A stretch of DNA of 64,000 nucleotides, from contig NC_084836.1 of NCBI RefSeq assembly GCF_033115175.1, positions 67,294,797 through 67,358,796 of the forward strand, read 5' to 3'. Shown here piece by piece: positions 1 through 10,800 of this stretch. Source of the stretch: Lepus europaeus. Lineage: Eukaryota; Chordata; Mammalia; Lagomorpha; Leporidae. Position 1 is the first letter of the stretch, and the number at the start of each line of letters is the position of its first letter. A program made the position numbers and the translations under genes. The notes under the pieces were generated by a model. It saw only the letters and a list, made by a program, of their open reading frames with translations. It made no database searches and had not been told where the DNA came from.

Positions 1-773
1 CGCCCGGGAGTCCAGCCTCGGCCGCGGGGGACCGCCCTGCCTCCCCAGACCCCACGACCTGTCCGTCGCCGCAGAGGCTGGGACCGTCCCCCACCCCACC
101 CCCACCATCCTGCCCTGGCTTTTACCAAGCACCTTATCTTGGAACCTCCACACCTATGCTTGGGCATTCAGAGGGGGGCGTAGGACGTGGAGGAGGAGGG
201 GTGATGGTCCCAAGGGCCGTCATTAACACGGGCAGTGGAAAAAAGGAAGGGTGTGGAAGTGTGGTCTGAGAACTTAGCAGGAGTCCTCGCTAGGGGAAGA
301 GATGGGGAAGGGGAGGACAGAGCCCCGGAGGGCTAGCGCCAAGGGCAGGGGTCTTCCCGGGAGCGGGTGCAGGCCTTCACTCTGCGGACCAGAGCAGCGC
401 TGGCAAGTGCCATCTCAGAACCGAACAGAAACTTCTAAAATGCCTAGGTGTCCTGTGCGCAGTGCACAGGCAAACAGGTCCAGGGAAGTCCTCACCCCCT
501 CACCCATCACATCCGTTCTGTGCCTCCCCTTGGCTTCCCTCGGCTCACGCCCTGCCCTCTGAGGCCGCAGGCCACGTCCCTGTCCCTCTGTCTTCTCACG
601 ATGTATCCAGTTTTACCCTCCCCTAAACTGTGCCCATACGCACAGGTGCTGTTTATGGAGCAATTGCTAAGGCCAGACACTATCAATACACACGCGTGTG
701 TTTCTAACCTTTGTGAGTTTTGTAAATGGCTGATGGACCCAGATATGCCTTTCTTCCTACTATACAAATATTT
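1..773. other. SP7 upstream DNA, no gene seen
   Basis: The first 120 bases are GC-rich and CpG-containing, and the rest is ordinary single-copy DNA. No exon, repeat or promoter could be supported. Confidence 0.5.
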
Positions 774-1106
774 TCTAAAGATTTATTTTTATTTATTTGA
801 AAGTCAGAGTTACACAGAGAGAAGGAGAGGCAGAGAGAGAGAGAGGTCTTCCATCCGCTGGTTCATTCCCCGATTGGCTGCAATGGCTGGAGCTGCGCCA
901 ATCCGAAGCCAGGAGCCAGGAGCTTTTCTGGGTCTCTCATGCCGGGTGCAGGGACACAAGGCCCCGGGCCATCTTCTACTGCTTTCCCAGGCCACAGCAG
1001 AGAATTGGATCAGAAGTGGAGCAGCCAAGACTGGAACCAGTGCCTACATGGGATGCTGGCACTGCAGGCCAGGTTTTTAACCTGCTGCGCCACAGCGTCG
1101 ACCCCT
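774..1106 (-). mobile_element. C-repeat SINE, near full length
   Basis: It starts with the reversed tail AGATTTATTTTTATTTATTT and ends at the reversed head GCGCCACAGCGTCGACCCC. Confidence 0.9.
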
Positions 1107-1189
1107 CCCATCAGCTTCTACTCTGTACTCCAGTCACTCTGCAAAGTGTTGCCTGGAGGGCAGGTACTGTGGGACAGTAGGTTAGGTCA

Positions 1190-1460
1190 CCTCTTGGGAC
1201 ACCCCATCCCGCGCTGGCATGCTTGGGATCAAGTTCTTCCTCTTCCAAAGGCTTCCTGCTGGTGTGCACCCCGGGAGGCAGCAGCAGATGTTGGATCCCC
1301 AGCCGACCATGCGACCATGCGGGAGACCTGGATTTGAGTTCCCAACTCCTGGCTTTGGCCTGGCCCTGGCTCTCCTGGACATTTGGGGAGTAAACCAGTG
1401 AATAGGAGGTCTTTGTTTTTGCTCTGTTTCTCTGCCTTTCAAATAAATAAAAGGAGTGAT
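1190..1460 (+). mobile_element. C-repeat SINE, old and diverged
   Basis: It keeps GGATTTGAGTTCCC-like and GACATTTGGGGAGTAAACCAG blocks and the AAATAAATAAAA tail; the head is degraded. Confidence 0.75.
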
Positions 1461-1489
1461 TTTTTTTTTAAAGTAAGTGTTGTTAATCC

Positions 1490-1650
1490 TTCATACCTCT
1501 GGGCCTTTGCACTTTCTTCACTGGTGAACTTTTATTCATCTCCCAGTTTCTGGGCCATCCCTTCTTCTAAGCCTGCCTTGATTCCCCTAACACTGGCCAA
1601 GGGGCATTCTTGTCTCCTATAGCATTCGTTGCTAACTTTACCAAGATATT
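1490..1650 (+). mobile_element. L2-like LINE 3' fragment
   Basis: CTCTGGGCCTTTGCACTTTC, then CTGGGCCATCCCTTCTTC and a GCCTTGATTCCCC stretch, resemble the L2 3' region. Confidence 0.5.
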
Positions 1651-1903
1651 TCTCACTCTTAGGCTAGTTGTTGTTTAGTTTGTAAGGCAAAGGGTTAAGT
1701 CTTTCTTGTTTCCTGTTGCCTTGCTGTTCCTGGGTACAGAGTAGGTTGTTCTCCGAGCATTTGTTGAGTGAAGCCATGTTCATCCATTGCATATCTCGGA
1801 GGAAGGGAATCCTGCAGGCCACAGCCTGGGCATGTTCAGCCTTCTGCCTCGTTCCTAGGAACAGACACAGTGTTCAGAACCCCATCGCTCCAAGTTCTCT
1901 TTG

Positions 1904-2183
1904 TTTAAAGACACTTACATATTTTATGTATCAGATTGAAGACAGAGAACTCTTCCATTTGCTGGCTCACTCTCCAAATGGTCACAACAGCCAGGGCTGA
2001 GTTGGGCTGAAGCCAGAAGCCTGGAACTCCATCCAGGTCTTCCATGTGGGTGGCAGGGGCCAGCCCAGGCATGTTAGCAGGGAGCCAGATCAGAAATGGA
2101 GCAGCCGGGACTCAACTGATGCTCATATGGGATGTCAGCCTTACAGGTGGCAGCTTAACCTGCTGGGTCACAACACTGGCCCC
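1904..2183 (-). mobile_element. C-repeat SINE, old
   Basis: Reversed copy from TTTAAAGACACTTACATATTT to GGGTCACAACACTGGCCCC, several small gaps. Confidence 0.85.
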
Positions 2184-2608
2184 AGTGCACGAATTATTTA
2201 TAAAGGAGCATTTCCCCAAGATGACCCAGGTCTTAATTCGATGCTGACCCATAAGAGACACCAACCAGGGCAAGTTCCCTCGGTCCAGGGTCCACCTTTA
2301 GTCTGTCCCCTGCCATCCTTGCTCCTCCCTCCTGCCACAGCAGCCCTCTTTCTGATTGGATTCTGTCTGCTGTATGATCTCCATGGGCCCAAGTGTTACC
2401 CAAGGAGATGGAGTTTTGCGGAAGGTGGGGGCCAGGACTCCGGTCAGGAGTCCTGCCTTGTAGCCTTGGTATAGAAAGAGAGGCAAGAGAGACCAGGCAG
2501 AGAGAGAGTGAAGGAGGAGCCTGCCTGTATCATGCGTGTGCACACGTGTGTACTGGGGGTGTGGAGTGCCATTCCCGTGCTGACCCTGTATAGAAGTCAA
2601 CAGCCAAC

Positions 2609-2910
2609 TTTTTTTTTTTTTTTTAATTTGAGAGGTAGAGTTGCAAATAGAGAGAGGGAGAGACAGAAAGGTCTTCCATCTACTGGTTCACTCCCCAACG
2701 GCTGCAGCTGGGCTGATCTGGAGCCAGGAGCCTCCTCCGGGTCTCCTATGTGGGTGCAGGGGCCCAAGCAATTGGGCCATCCTCCACTGCTCTCCCAGGC
2801 CACAGCAGAGAGCTGGATCAGAAGAGAAACAGCTGGGCCACGAACTGGCGCCCATATGGGATGCAGCACCGCAGGCAGGGGCTTACCCGCTATACCGCAG
2901 CGCCAGCCCC
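2609..2910 (-). mobile_element. C-repeat SINE
   Basis: Poly-T start then AATTTGAGAGGTAGAG; ends TATACCGCAGCGCCAGCCCC. Confidence 0.9.
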
Positions 2911-3784
2911 AAGTCAACAGCCTCTAAGAGCTTTCTTTCCTTCCCAATGATGTCCTCAGCTTTGCCTCTAGAATCGGGTCCTCTTCCCCAAGCTGCCTGA
3001 GCACAGGCTCGGGCCCTGGGCAATCTCCGAATCCTGAGGCCAGGGTCGGAGCGAGTTTCCCTGGTCGCCAGCCCCCTCGCTCTTGAAGGACCCTACCAGG
3101 TTAGCAGCTGTCCCATGGGGCCCCTTTGCTGTACCCCACTATCTCCGATTTCCCCTGTGTGTCTCCCCTTGTCTTTTGGGTTCACCGCCTCTGGGCGCCT
3201 TCATCCCTGCCCTCTCTGCGCTCTCTGTCACTAGAGTCTACACGGGAGACTAGGGCTGGGCTTGGGTGCATGGAGTGGGTAGTGGCCAGACCAGGGGCCT
3301 GGGACATGAGCGCAACTTTCCAAGCTTCCCTTCCAGGCCCCTGTGGTTGGGGAGCTCCACAGAGGGAGAGATGAGTCAGCAGGGCCGCAGAGCAGGGGGG
3401 GTCGGGTGGGGGTGGGGATGCCGGGGTTCCCCAGGGCCAGGGAGTTCGCCGGGGCATCTGGGTCTCTGAACGCTGGTGCGTGTAGGGAGTAGAGGATCGG
3501 CAGTCCTCGGAGGTGCACCAGAGGCTCCTGCATCAGTAGGAGTTGTGGAAATGGCAGTGCCCCCTATGCCATCCTCATCTTCGGGTTCTCGTGGGGGGGT
3601 GGGCTTCCTAAACGCCCCCTCGGAGACCCTGGGGATTGCCCTATTGGCACGGTTCTGAAGCTCAGTTTGTGTGTGTACATGTGACATTGTCATTCGTGTC
3701 CACGTGTGTGCAGGGTCTGTGCCACCCACGCGGGGAGCATTCTAGGGGCCTGTGAGTCCTTGAGCGTGGACGACACACCGCAAC

Positions 3785-3890
3785 AGGATCATGAAAAAAG
3801 GAACTAAAAGATAGTTGATTTTGGTGCAATTTTGAAATCCACCAAGTTTTTTTTTTTTTATCTGCATTTTCCATGAACTTATTGAACCTC
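3785..3890. mobile_element. Mariner-like MITE fragment
   Basis: Shares TTTTGGTGCAATTTTGAAATC and TTTTCCATGAACTTATTGAA with the pieces at 19612-19712 and 53965-54538. These look like the inner part and terminal inverted repeat of a small Tc1/mariner-type element. Family name uncertain. Confidence 0.45.
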
Positions 3891-5414
3891 CTCTTCCATA
3901 CGCTGGTGTGCGTGTGTGTTTATGATTGGGGGTTAGAATGTGTTGGTGACAGCATCATTTGCATAATGCGTGTACATATCAGTGTGTGTCAGCATGGTGC
4001 CTGCCGGGTGCACGCATGTGTGTGAGACACGTTCCTGGGCGCGTGTACGGTGTGGGCGTCTGGCTTCATGTCCCTCAACAGGTACATATCAGAGTACGCG
4101 TTAACCTCTGTATTTCAACGGCTCTGTTCCTCACTCACTGGTGATTCTCTGTGGTGGCCGAATCTTCCTCCAGGAGTTCCTGTGGACTACGGCTCTCAGA
4201 GGGAGCCCAGCCTGGAAGGGCGGGTGCGAGGGCAGTGGGTGCACGAGGAGGTGGCTTCCCTCTGGACAGGGCTGTCGGCGGCGGAGGCGGGGAGGGGGGG
4301 AGGCTTTCCCATTCTCCCCAGTTTTCACTCTCTTTTCCCAAAAAAAGCCCTCAGGTTCCAGAGTTGAGCCCTCTCACCTAGAAAGCCCACCCTGAGTCTC
4401 CCAGGGGAGGGAGGCAAGGGCGTGGTCCCTGTGGTCCAGCCCTGTGCTGGCATTGGGAGATCAGAAAGGCACCATCCCACCCCTTCCTTCAGGGGCGTCC
4501 ATCTCTCTCGGAGCTCAGCGTCTGGGTGGCCATGGGCGGAGGCTGAGGGGCCCCCAGGGTGGTGGGGGGTGGTGGATAGAAACCAGATGCCTGGGGGGGT
4601 TTATACTGGAAGGGCCAGAGCCGCAGCCTCTACCCGCCCCTGCCACATGGCGCCTCTGCCTGGGCTGCCCCACCCCCTGGGAGGCTGGGCGGAGGGAGGC
4701 CTAGGAGGGTGGAGGTGGGTCCTGGACAAGGGCTTCTAGTTGCACCCCCCCCCCCCACCGGCCCCTGCGGGCACTGGGAACGGAACTGGGGAGCCGGACC
4801 TAGGAGTATCGGGGCCTCAGCCAGGCTGCAGAGCTCCCTTTTCAAAAGGGTGAGGAAGAGGTCAGAACCCAGGGCTGGGAGGCAGCAGGGCTGAGAGAGG
4901 CGGGGGGGGAGCTTTGGACATAGAGCTCTGGGGGCGAGGGTCATCTTTGTCCATAGGCTGTCCCACCCAGATTGACACATCAGGGACCCCGGCTCTCTGT
5001 CCTCTCCCCTCGGGCCCCAGCTCTCTCTGGATTTGAAAGTTTCTGCCACTTCCCGGGTAGGATTAGGAATTGAAACCCGCAGAGAGCGTGAAGGCTGACT
5101 TCCCTGTACCCCACCACCACCCTGGCCCTTCCTCTCCCCCCCCCAATCCCTTCTCTCACCTGCTATTCTCCCCCAGAGTCCAGACTTTTTCTCCCCTGCC
5201 TCAGTGTCCTCCCTGGTGTCAGTGATATTTCTGGATAATTCTGGAAATTTCTCTAAAGCCCTTCTTCCCGACCTCTGAGTGGGGTGGGGCCAGAAATCCG
5301 ATGGGCACCTGAGGCTCAGGCTCGCGCCCCCCCCACCAGGGGGAGCCTTCGAGGTCACAGGGCCACCCCACCACGTGCACTTCCTCTCCGGCAGACGGGT
5401 GGGGTGGCCCGTGT

Positions 5415-5455
5415 AATCATCGGACACAATTATGCGCTATTTATACTCTGGCTGT
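5415..5455. promoter_or_regulatory. AT-rich motif cluster, candidate SP7 distal enhancer
   Basis: In GC-rich surroundings, this stretch has TAATCATC, ACAATTATGC and CTATTTATAC in close order. These resemble homeodomain, POU-like and MEF2-like or TATA-like cores. It lies about 1.6 kb upstream of the SP7 promoter. Function is only inferred. Confidence 0.3.
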
Positions 5456-6762
5456 CCCCGCCCCATCCCCCACCTGCCTGCTCTGAACCGTCCACCTCCT
5501 CCCGTCCTCTGGGGACCTGGCCATGACTTGAGCTATTTTCCCCGTCCCAAAGACATTGTCTTCCTGTCCCTTCCTTGTTCCTTGGGCCTCCCTTCTTTTC
5601 CTATTTTTTTTTTAAGCCACCCAGCAGGTCTGCTACCCTCATGCCCCTCTTCTCACTCTCACTGGCCCTGCTGAATCCCCTGCATGTTCTCATTTGCTCT
5701 GTATGTCTCTGGGTCCTTCAAGTCCCTCTTTTGCTTCTTTCCCTGCCAGACTTCCGGTTCCCTAACCCTGTCCTCTGAAATCGGGGTCACAGGGTTCCCT
5801 GTGTGTGTGTGGGAGTCGCATCCCAGAGCTGGAATCCAGAAATCCGGGTCCTGAACTTGGCTCCTGACTCCAGTCAACTGCAGTACAATCTCCCTGGACC
5901 TCCATCTGCCCCTTTTGCCTCCCAGCCTTTTCTGGGCAGAGCTCACAGAGCCGAGGGAGCAGGAAGTGGGCATCAGAAAGAGAGGGCGAGGGGCTGTGCT
6001 GGGGAGTGGGAAGGGCCGGCCTTTATTTCTCCGATGGGCAGGGCTGGGGGGGGGGGGGCTGTTGGGATCCATCGTGGGAGGGATGCTGGTCCTACCAGTT
6101 GGCACCCCCTCCTCAAACTCCCCACCTGGGATCTGACCCCAGGGTACAAGTTTCTCTGAATAGACTTTCTGGGTTTCCCTCTCCCGACTGGATTGGCCTT
6201 CTCTCTTTCTCATTTTGATGGGACGTCAGAGTTGGGAAGTCCTTTTTTTAAGTTCTAGTTCCATTTCTTTCTGCTGCTGAAGGAAGGGCTGCATGGTGAT
6301 GAGGAAGGGAGCCAGGAGCCCCCTCCCAGGGAAGTGGGATGCCCCCCAAAAAGAACCAGCTGCTAAAGGCCCCATCAACAGGGGCTGGGGAGGGTAACTG
6401 GCAGGGGAGCAGAGCCTAGGGCATTTGCTTCTGGGGGGATGATCAACTTACAAGAGCCAAGTTAGGGTGTGGAGGTATCCACTCAGTGACATTCCCCCTC
6501 CCAAAGCCTGCCCACCTTGTATTCTCTTATTAGCAGAAGATCCAGGGTGAGCCTGGCTAACACTTTCCCAGCAGTGAAACGGAGGCATTGGGAGGAAGTC
6601 GGGGGGACCCCCAGGCTTGTGCCAAGGCTCCCAGTCTCCACACCTTCCTCTGGGCTTCGCTCCGGAAGCTATCTCAGTGACCCTAAAAATTTAGGCAGGA
6701 GAAGCCTCCAGTCCAGGGCACACCCTCCCTCCCTCCCTCCCGCTCCAGCCTAGGGCAACACA

Positions 6763-6853
6763 ACACACACACACACACACTGCTCTCCTGCTTTAGAGCT
6801 GGGTGACTGGAACAGCATCTCCGTGGTCAGCCTGGGTGTGTGTGTGTGTGTGT
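6763..6853. repeat. Opposed CA and TG microsatellites upstream of SP7
   Basis: (CA)n at about 6763-6781 and (TG)n at about 6835-6853 lie 55 bp apart and are reverse complements. They could form a hairpin. Confidence 0.85.
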
Positions 6854-7030
6854 GCCCCCGTGGGTCACCCTGTTCATTCATTACACTGGCAGTGCCCATG
6901 TGGGTACTCCCGAGCGTGTACGTGTGCCTGCACGCATCCTGCTGTTTGTCCATGAGTGTGTGTGTCAGTGTGTTCCAGTCTCTCTGTGTGAGTGTCGTCC
7001 CCAATCCCCCATCCCCCCCCCCCCCCGGAT

Positions 7031-7072
7031 CTCTAATTAGTGGTTTGGGGTTTGTTCCTTTTCCCTCCTGTT
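7031..7072 (+). promoter_or_regulatory. SP7: SP7 proximal promoter with homeodomain and RUNX motifs
   Basis: Just upstream of the 5' exon lies TAATTA (7034-7039) directly abutting AGTGGTT (7039-7045), then a T-rich GGGTTTGTTCC stretch. AGTGGTT fits the RUNX core and TAATTA a DLX/MSX-type homeodomain core. RUNX2 and DLX5 are established upstream regulators of SP7, and I recall this block being conserved in the human SP7 promoter. Binding itself is inferred. Confidence 0.7.
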
Positions 7073-7084
7073 CCTTCCCTCAGC

Positions 7085-7325
7085 AGCGGCGGGCGGGCGG
7101 CAGCCTCAGCAGCAGTAGCAGCCGCCGCCGCCGCGCCGCCGCCGTGCGCAGAGCAGCAGCAGCAGCAGGACTCTGGAGTCAGAGCAGGAGTGTAGGAGCG
7201 GACCTGAGTGGGAACGGCAGTGCGCTGGCCTGGGAGCAGCACCCTCTGGCCACCCTCTGCCTGCACTCTCCCTGCCAGCCCTCCAGAGAGGACCAAACCA
7301 GGACCACGAGCCTCAGGTCCCCCAG
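7085..7325 (+). other. SP7: SP7 5' UTR exon (probable)
   Basis: A GC-rich, CAG/CCG-rich stretch begins about 40 bp after the RUNX motif and ends at a donor (CCCCCAG, then GTACTC at 7326). It is probably untranslated exon 1. The left edge is an estimate because the transcription start cannot be read. The second 5' UTR segment probably starts at 7774, after the pyrimidine-rich acceptor ending CGGTTCAG, and runs to the ATG at 7821. Confidence 0.55.
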
Positions 7326-7820
7326 GTACTCGGTACTGGGGGAGTTCTGGGAGGGGTGCCCACAGATGCCTGTGGGTTTGTGCGGGGTGCAGGACACCTG
7401 GGTCTGCTCTCCCTTCACCCTTTCCCCCCAGCAGCCCCCCCATGCAAGCCCTGACAACTTGCCGGTGCGCTGTCCCCCCTTCTCCTTCCCCGCCCCTGCC
7501 CTGGGTGCCCCCCCTTTCTGCTCTCCCTCCCAGATCCCTTCTTTGGGGGAGCTCAGCAAATGAAGCAGGAAATTTGGACCCTCTGCCTCCCTCTCTCGTC
7601 CTCCTCATTGGATCCGGAGCCTTCTCCGCTGGGAAAGCTGTAATTAGAGGGTGGATCCCTACAGACAGAGAGCAGCCCCCCCACCCCCACCCCCCAGTCC
7701 TTCTAACTTTAGATCTCTTCTCTCCCAGTCTCCCATTCGCCCTCCCTCGCCCCTTTCCCTCTCTCCGGTTCAGCTCTCTCCATCCGCCCGGCTCCTTGAG
7801 ACCCGGTCCCCAGCCTCGGG

Positions 7821-10800
7821 ATGGCGTCCTCTCTGCTTGAGGTAACTGCCCCCTCCTCCCCAGGAAGCCAGCCAGAGTCTGAATGGTTCCAAGCCCTGCC
7901 ACCTCCCCTCACGACACCCCCAACTCACATGGACAGTAGCTGCGGGGCTTATCACTTGCAGAGTCCAACAGAAGAGGACAGAGGAGGGGTCCTGGGAGGG
8001 GTGGGCTAAGGGTAGGAGAAAAGGTGGAGGTCAAAGGGCAGCCAAAGGAGGGGAGACCCCTAGGGTTAGCCAGGTGCACCAACTGTGAGGAGTGGGACCG
8101 CCCTGGAGGAGGCAGGGAGAGGCGGGGCAGGGTGTAGGGGGGAAGTACCTGAGCTGGTAATAGGTGGGGAGAGGTTGAGGCCATGAGGATGGGCTGGGTG
8201 GACATGGGGTGGCAACTGGGGCCCTGTCCCCTGGGACTCCTACTTAAGCAGGGTCTGGTTTGGGGTGGGGGTGCTGGCCCTGCTCGGGGCTGGGTACAGG
8301 AGAGGAGGAGGAAGAGGGAGGCTCCTGCGTTGGGGTGTGGGGGGGTGACCAGGGGAACTGAGCCCAGGCCTGAGAGAGAACCAAGGAGGAGGGACAGGGT
8401 CTCAGGCCGCCTGCCCGGCTCACAAATATTTAGCTTTCGGCCAAAGACAAACTCAGCTCTATTTTGGGAGTGGGAGGCTCCAGGGCGGGCTGGGCCACTT
8501 CCCCTCCAGCTGGGACCCCAGAATCCATGCCTCTGTGCTGGGGATGGAGGGAGCCTGGGTGCCGTGGAGTCAGCGTTTGGGGTCTTGGGAAATCATTGGC
8601 TCTAACAGGGATTTGGGGAGAACCCAAGGTTTGTGGCTGGAAAGGGAAGACTCATGGCCACCCAGAGACCGAGTTCTCCCTGCCTCTGGGTGTCTGACTC
8701 CCGTTTCTCTGTCAGCATATCTGTCCTGCTTTCTGGGTCCCCGCTGCAGGAATTTGGGACCAGAGGTCACACCTCCCTTAGGGAGCTTTGAATCGTCCCA
8801 AACCCTGTCTGGTGCCTGTTGATACTGGTGCCCTAGCTCGGGTCCTAGCAGTGATGGGCCAGCTGGGAGGCCAGCTTGTGCCACCTGTAGGAGAGGTGTG
8901 TGCGAGGAGGAGCAGGAGTTGTGAATGCCTGCGTGTGAGTGTTGGTGCGTAATTGGGGGTGCCAGCATGCAGCTGGCTGTGGGAGACGCCAGGTGTGTGT
9001 GTGTGTGTGTGTGCCAGCTGTGCACTGCTAATCCAAGTGCCCGTAGGGCTGGGAGGGAGGGAGTTAGGCTGAGTTTGAGGGAATGGCATCCAAGCCTCTG
9101 GGGTGCACCCCGTGTCCCTTGTCATGTTGTATATTGTCACAGGCCCCAAGCTGCTGTGTGGGGACACACTGGTGTCCTGTCACCTCTCCAGGACCCTATA
9201 GGGAGCCATCATCATTCAAGACTGTGGTCTGGAGGCCACTGGGGGGATAAAGTGTATGGATACCCTGGGTCCACCCAGGGTAGGGGCAGTGTCAGTGGGC
9301 GTAGGCATCATGCCAGTGTTGCCAGCGTGGCACTAGTGCCTGGGGGAGGGGCTGGCCCAAAGGCCTGCTGCAAAGACATGGAATTGGGGTAGCAGCTTGG
9401 CAACAGGAGTGCATCATAGGCGCTGGGGCTTCTGTGTCCCCCAACGCAGAGGCAGTCCTGGTCCCCCACCTGTTTCACCTAGCTTTAGGGTACCTGGGAC
9501 CTCGACCTTCTCTCTGCCCTCTTGGGACTCTCTGCCTGGTAAGGGGGGGATCTCTGGCATTGAGGTTCAGGGAGGGAGGAAGCTGGCGCTGGATGGGAGA
9601 CTCACCTGGGTCAAGGGGGATGCAGAGGCCCAGGGAGAAGGGAGAAGTGGGGGCAGTGGCGAGGTGGGGGATGCAGGACTGGGGAGCTGGGAGCAGGAAT
9701 CGAGGACCTTGGGTGCTCCGAGTGGAAGGCCAGTCAGCACCCAGATGCACAGCCCAGGCCATGCTGGGCACCGCACTGAGTTCCCTGCAGAGGGGGTGGG
9801 GTCCCCTTGCCCACCTCTGGGTGAGGAACCTGAAATTGCTCCTCCCTTGGGAGGATTTTTGTTATTGTTGTTAATTTAAAAAGGGGGGGTGGGGTGGGAT
9901 GGAGTGGGGATAGGGGACACCCAGCAGGTGGCCCCTGGGCCCTGGATAGGAAATCTGGCTGATGAGGGAGGGGCACACATCCTGGGAGCCCTCAGCCAGG
10001 ACCCTCTCTCAGCTGTCAGGAGGGAGCAACTTAGCCACACGCGGGGCTCTGGATTCTTCTGTGCGCCGTCCAAAATCTTGGGGTGTGGGTCTGGTGCCTC
10101 GCATCTCCTTCCCGGCTCTCGGGGAGGGGGCTCCGCTCCCTGGGGCTGGGGTCTCCTGTTGGCCTGAGGCTGGCTGCCTTCTTTCACCCCCCTTCCCTCC
10201 CCACAACTGGGTGGGGTCCCTGGGCTTGGCTGAGGCCCCTGTGGCCACAGTGTGAGGGCCGGGCGGGGGGACGGCGTCGGCGTTTTTAAAAATAAACCGA
10301 CCGCAGGGAAACCATCGGAGCCGGGCCGGGCTGGGCAGAGGGGGAGGGGCAGTCAGGGGGGGAAGGAGGGAGGAGCGGCCTGGTCTGGGGGTTTTCTCTT
10401 AGGTAGGAGTCAGCCTTCCTCCTCCACTTTGTTCCCCCCACCCCACCCCGTCCTACCCTCTGTTTTCCTTCCGTCTCCTCGCCAGCCTCTTTCCACCACC
10501 TCCTCCCTTCCTTTGTTTATTCTGCTGTCCTCTCTCCCCTCCCTTTGTCTCTTCACCTTTCCACACTTCGGGGTCCTTGCCCACGTCTGCCTCCCTCTCC
10601 CCACCCAGGCTCTCTCCCTGGCCTCGCCGTGCAGGGGATCCTTTTTATGTTATTTTTAAGATTGATTGATTTGAAAGGCAGAGTGACAGAGAGGGAGAGA
10701 CACAGAGAGAAGACCTTTCACCGCTGGTTCACTCCCCAAATGCCCACGGTGGCCAGGAGCCAAGAATTCCACCCGGGTGTCCCAAGCCGAGCACTTGAGC

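Larger units (their letters stand above)
2912..7030. other. SP7 5' flank: single-copy DNA with simple repeats and candidate enhancers
   Basis: No splice-supported coding exon is seen. The stretch holds degenerate TG runs (3660-4050), a mariner-like MITE piece (about 3785-3890), poly-C (about 4744-4758), poly-G (about 6048-6058), CA/TG microsatellites (6763-6781, 6835-6853) and an AT-rich motif cluster at 5415-5455. Long frames here sit in GC-rich DNA and resemble no known protein. Confidence 0.5.

Noticed and set aside
4630-5427. 265-codon minus-strand open frame upstream of SP7
   Set aside because: GC-driven and low-complexity, with no recognisable domain or supporting splice context; it overlaps a poly-C tract and unique noncoding DNA.
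7033-7902. 289-codon minus-strand open frame over the SP7 promoter and first exons
   Set aside because: It is antisense to the SP7 5' exons and promoter, with Gly/Arg/Ala-rich composition from CAG/CCG repeats and no family resemblance.
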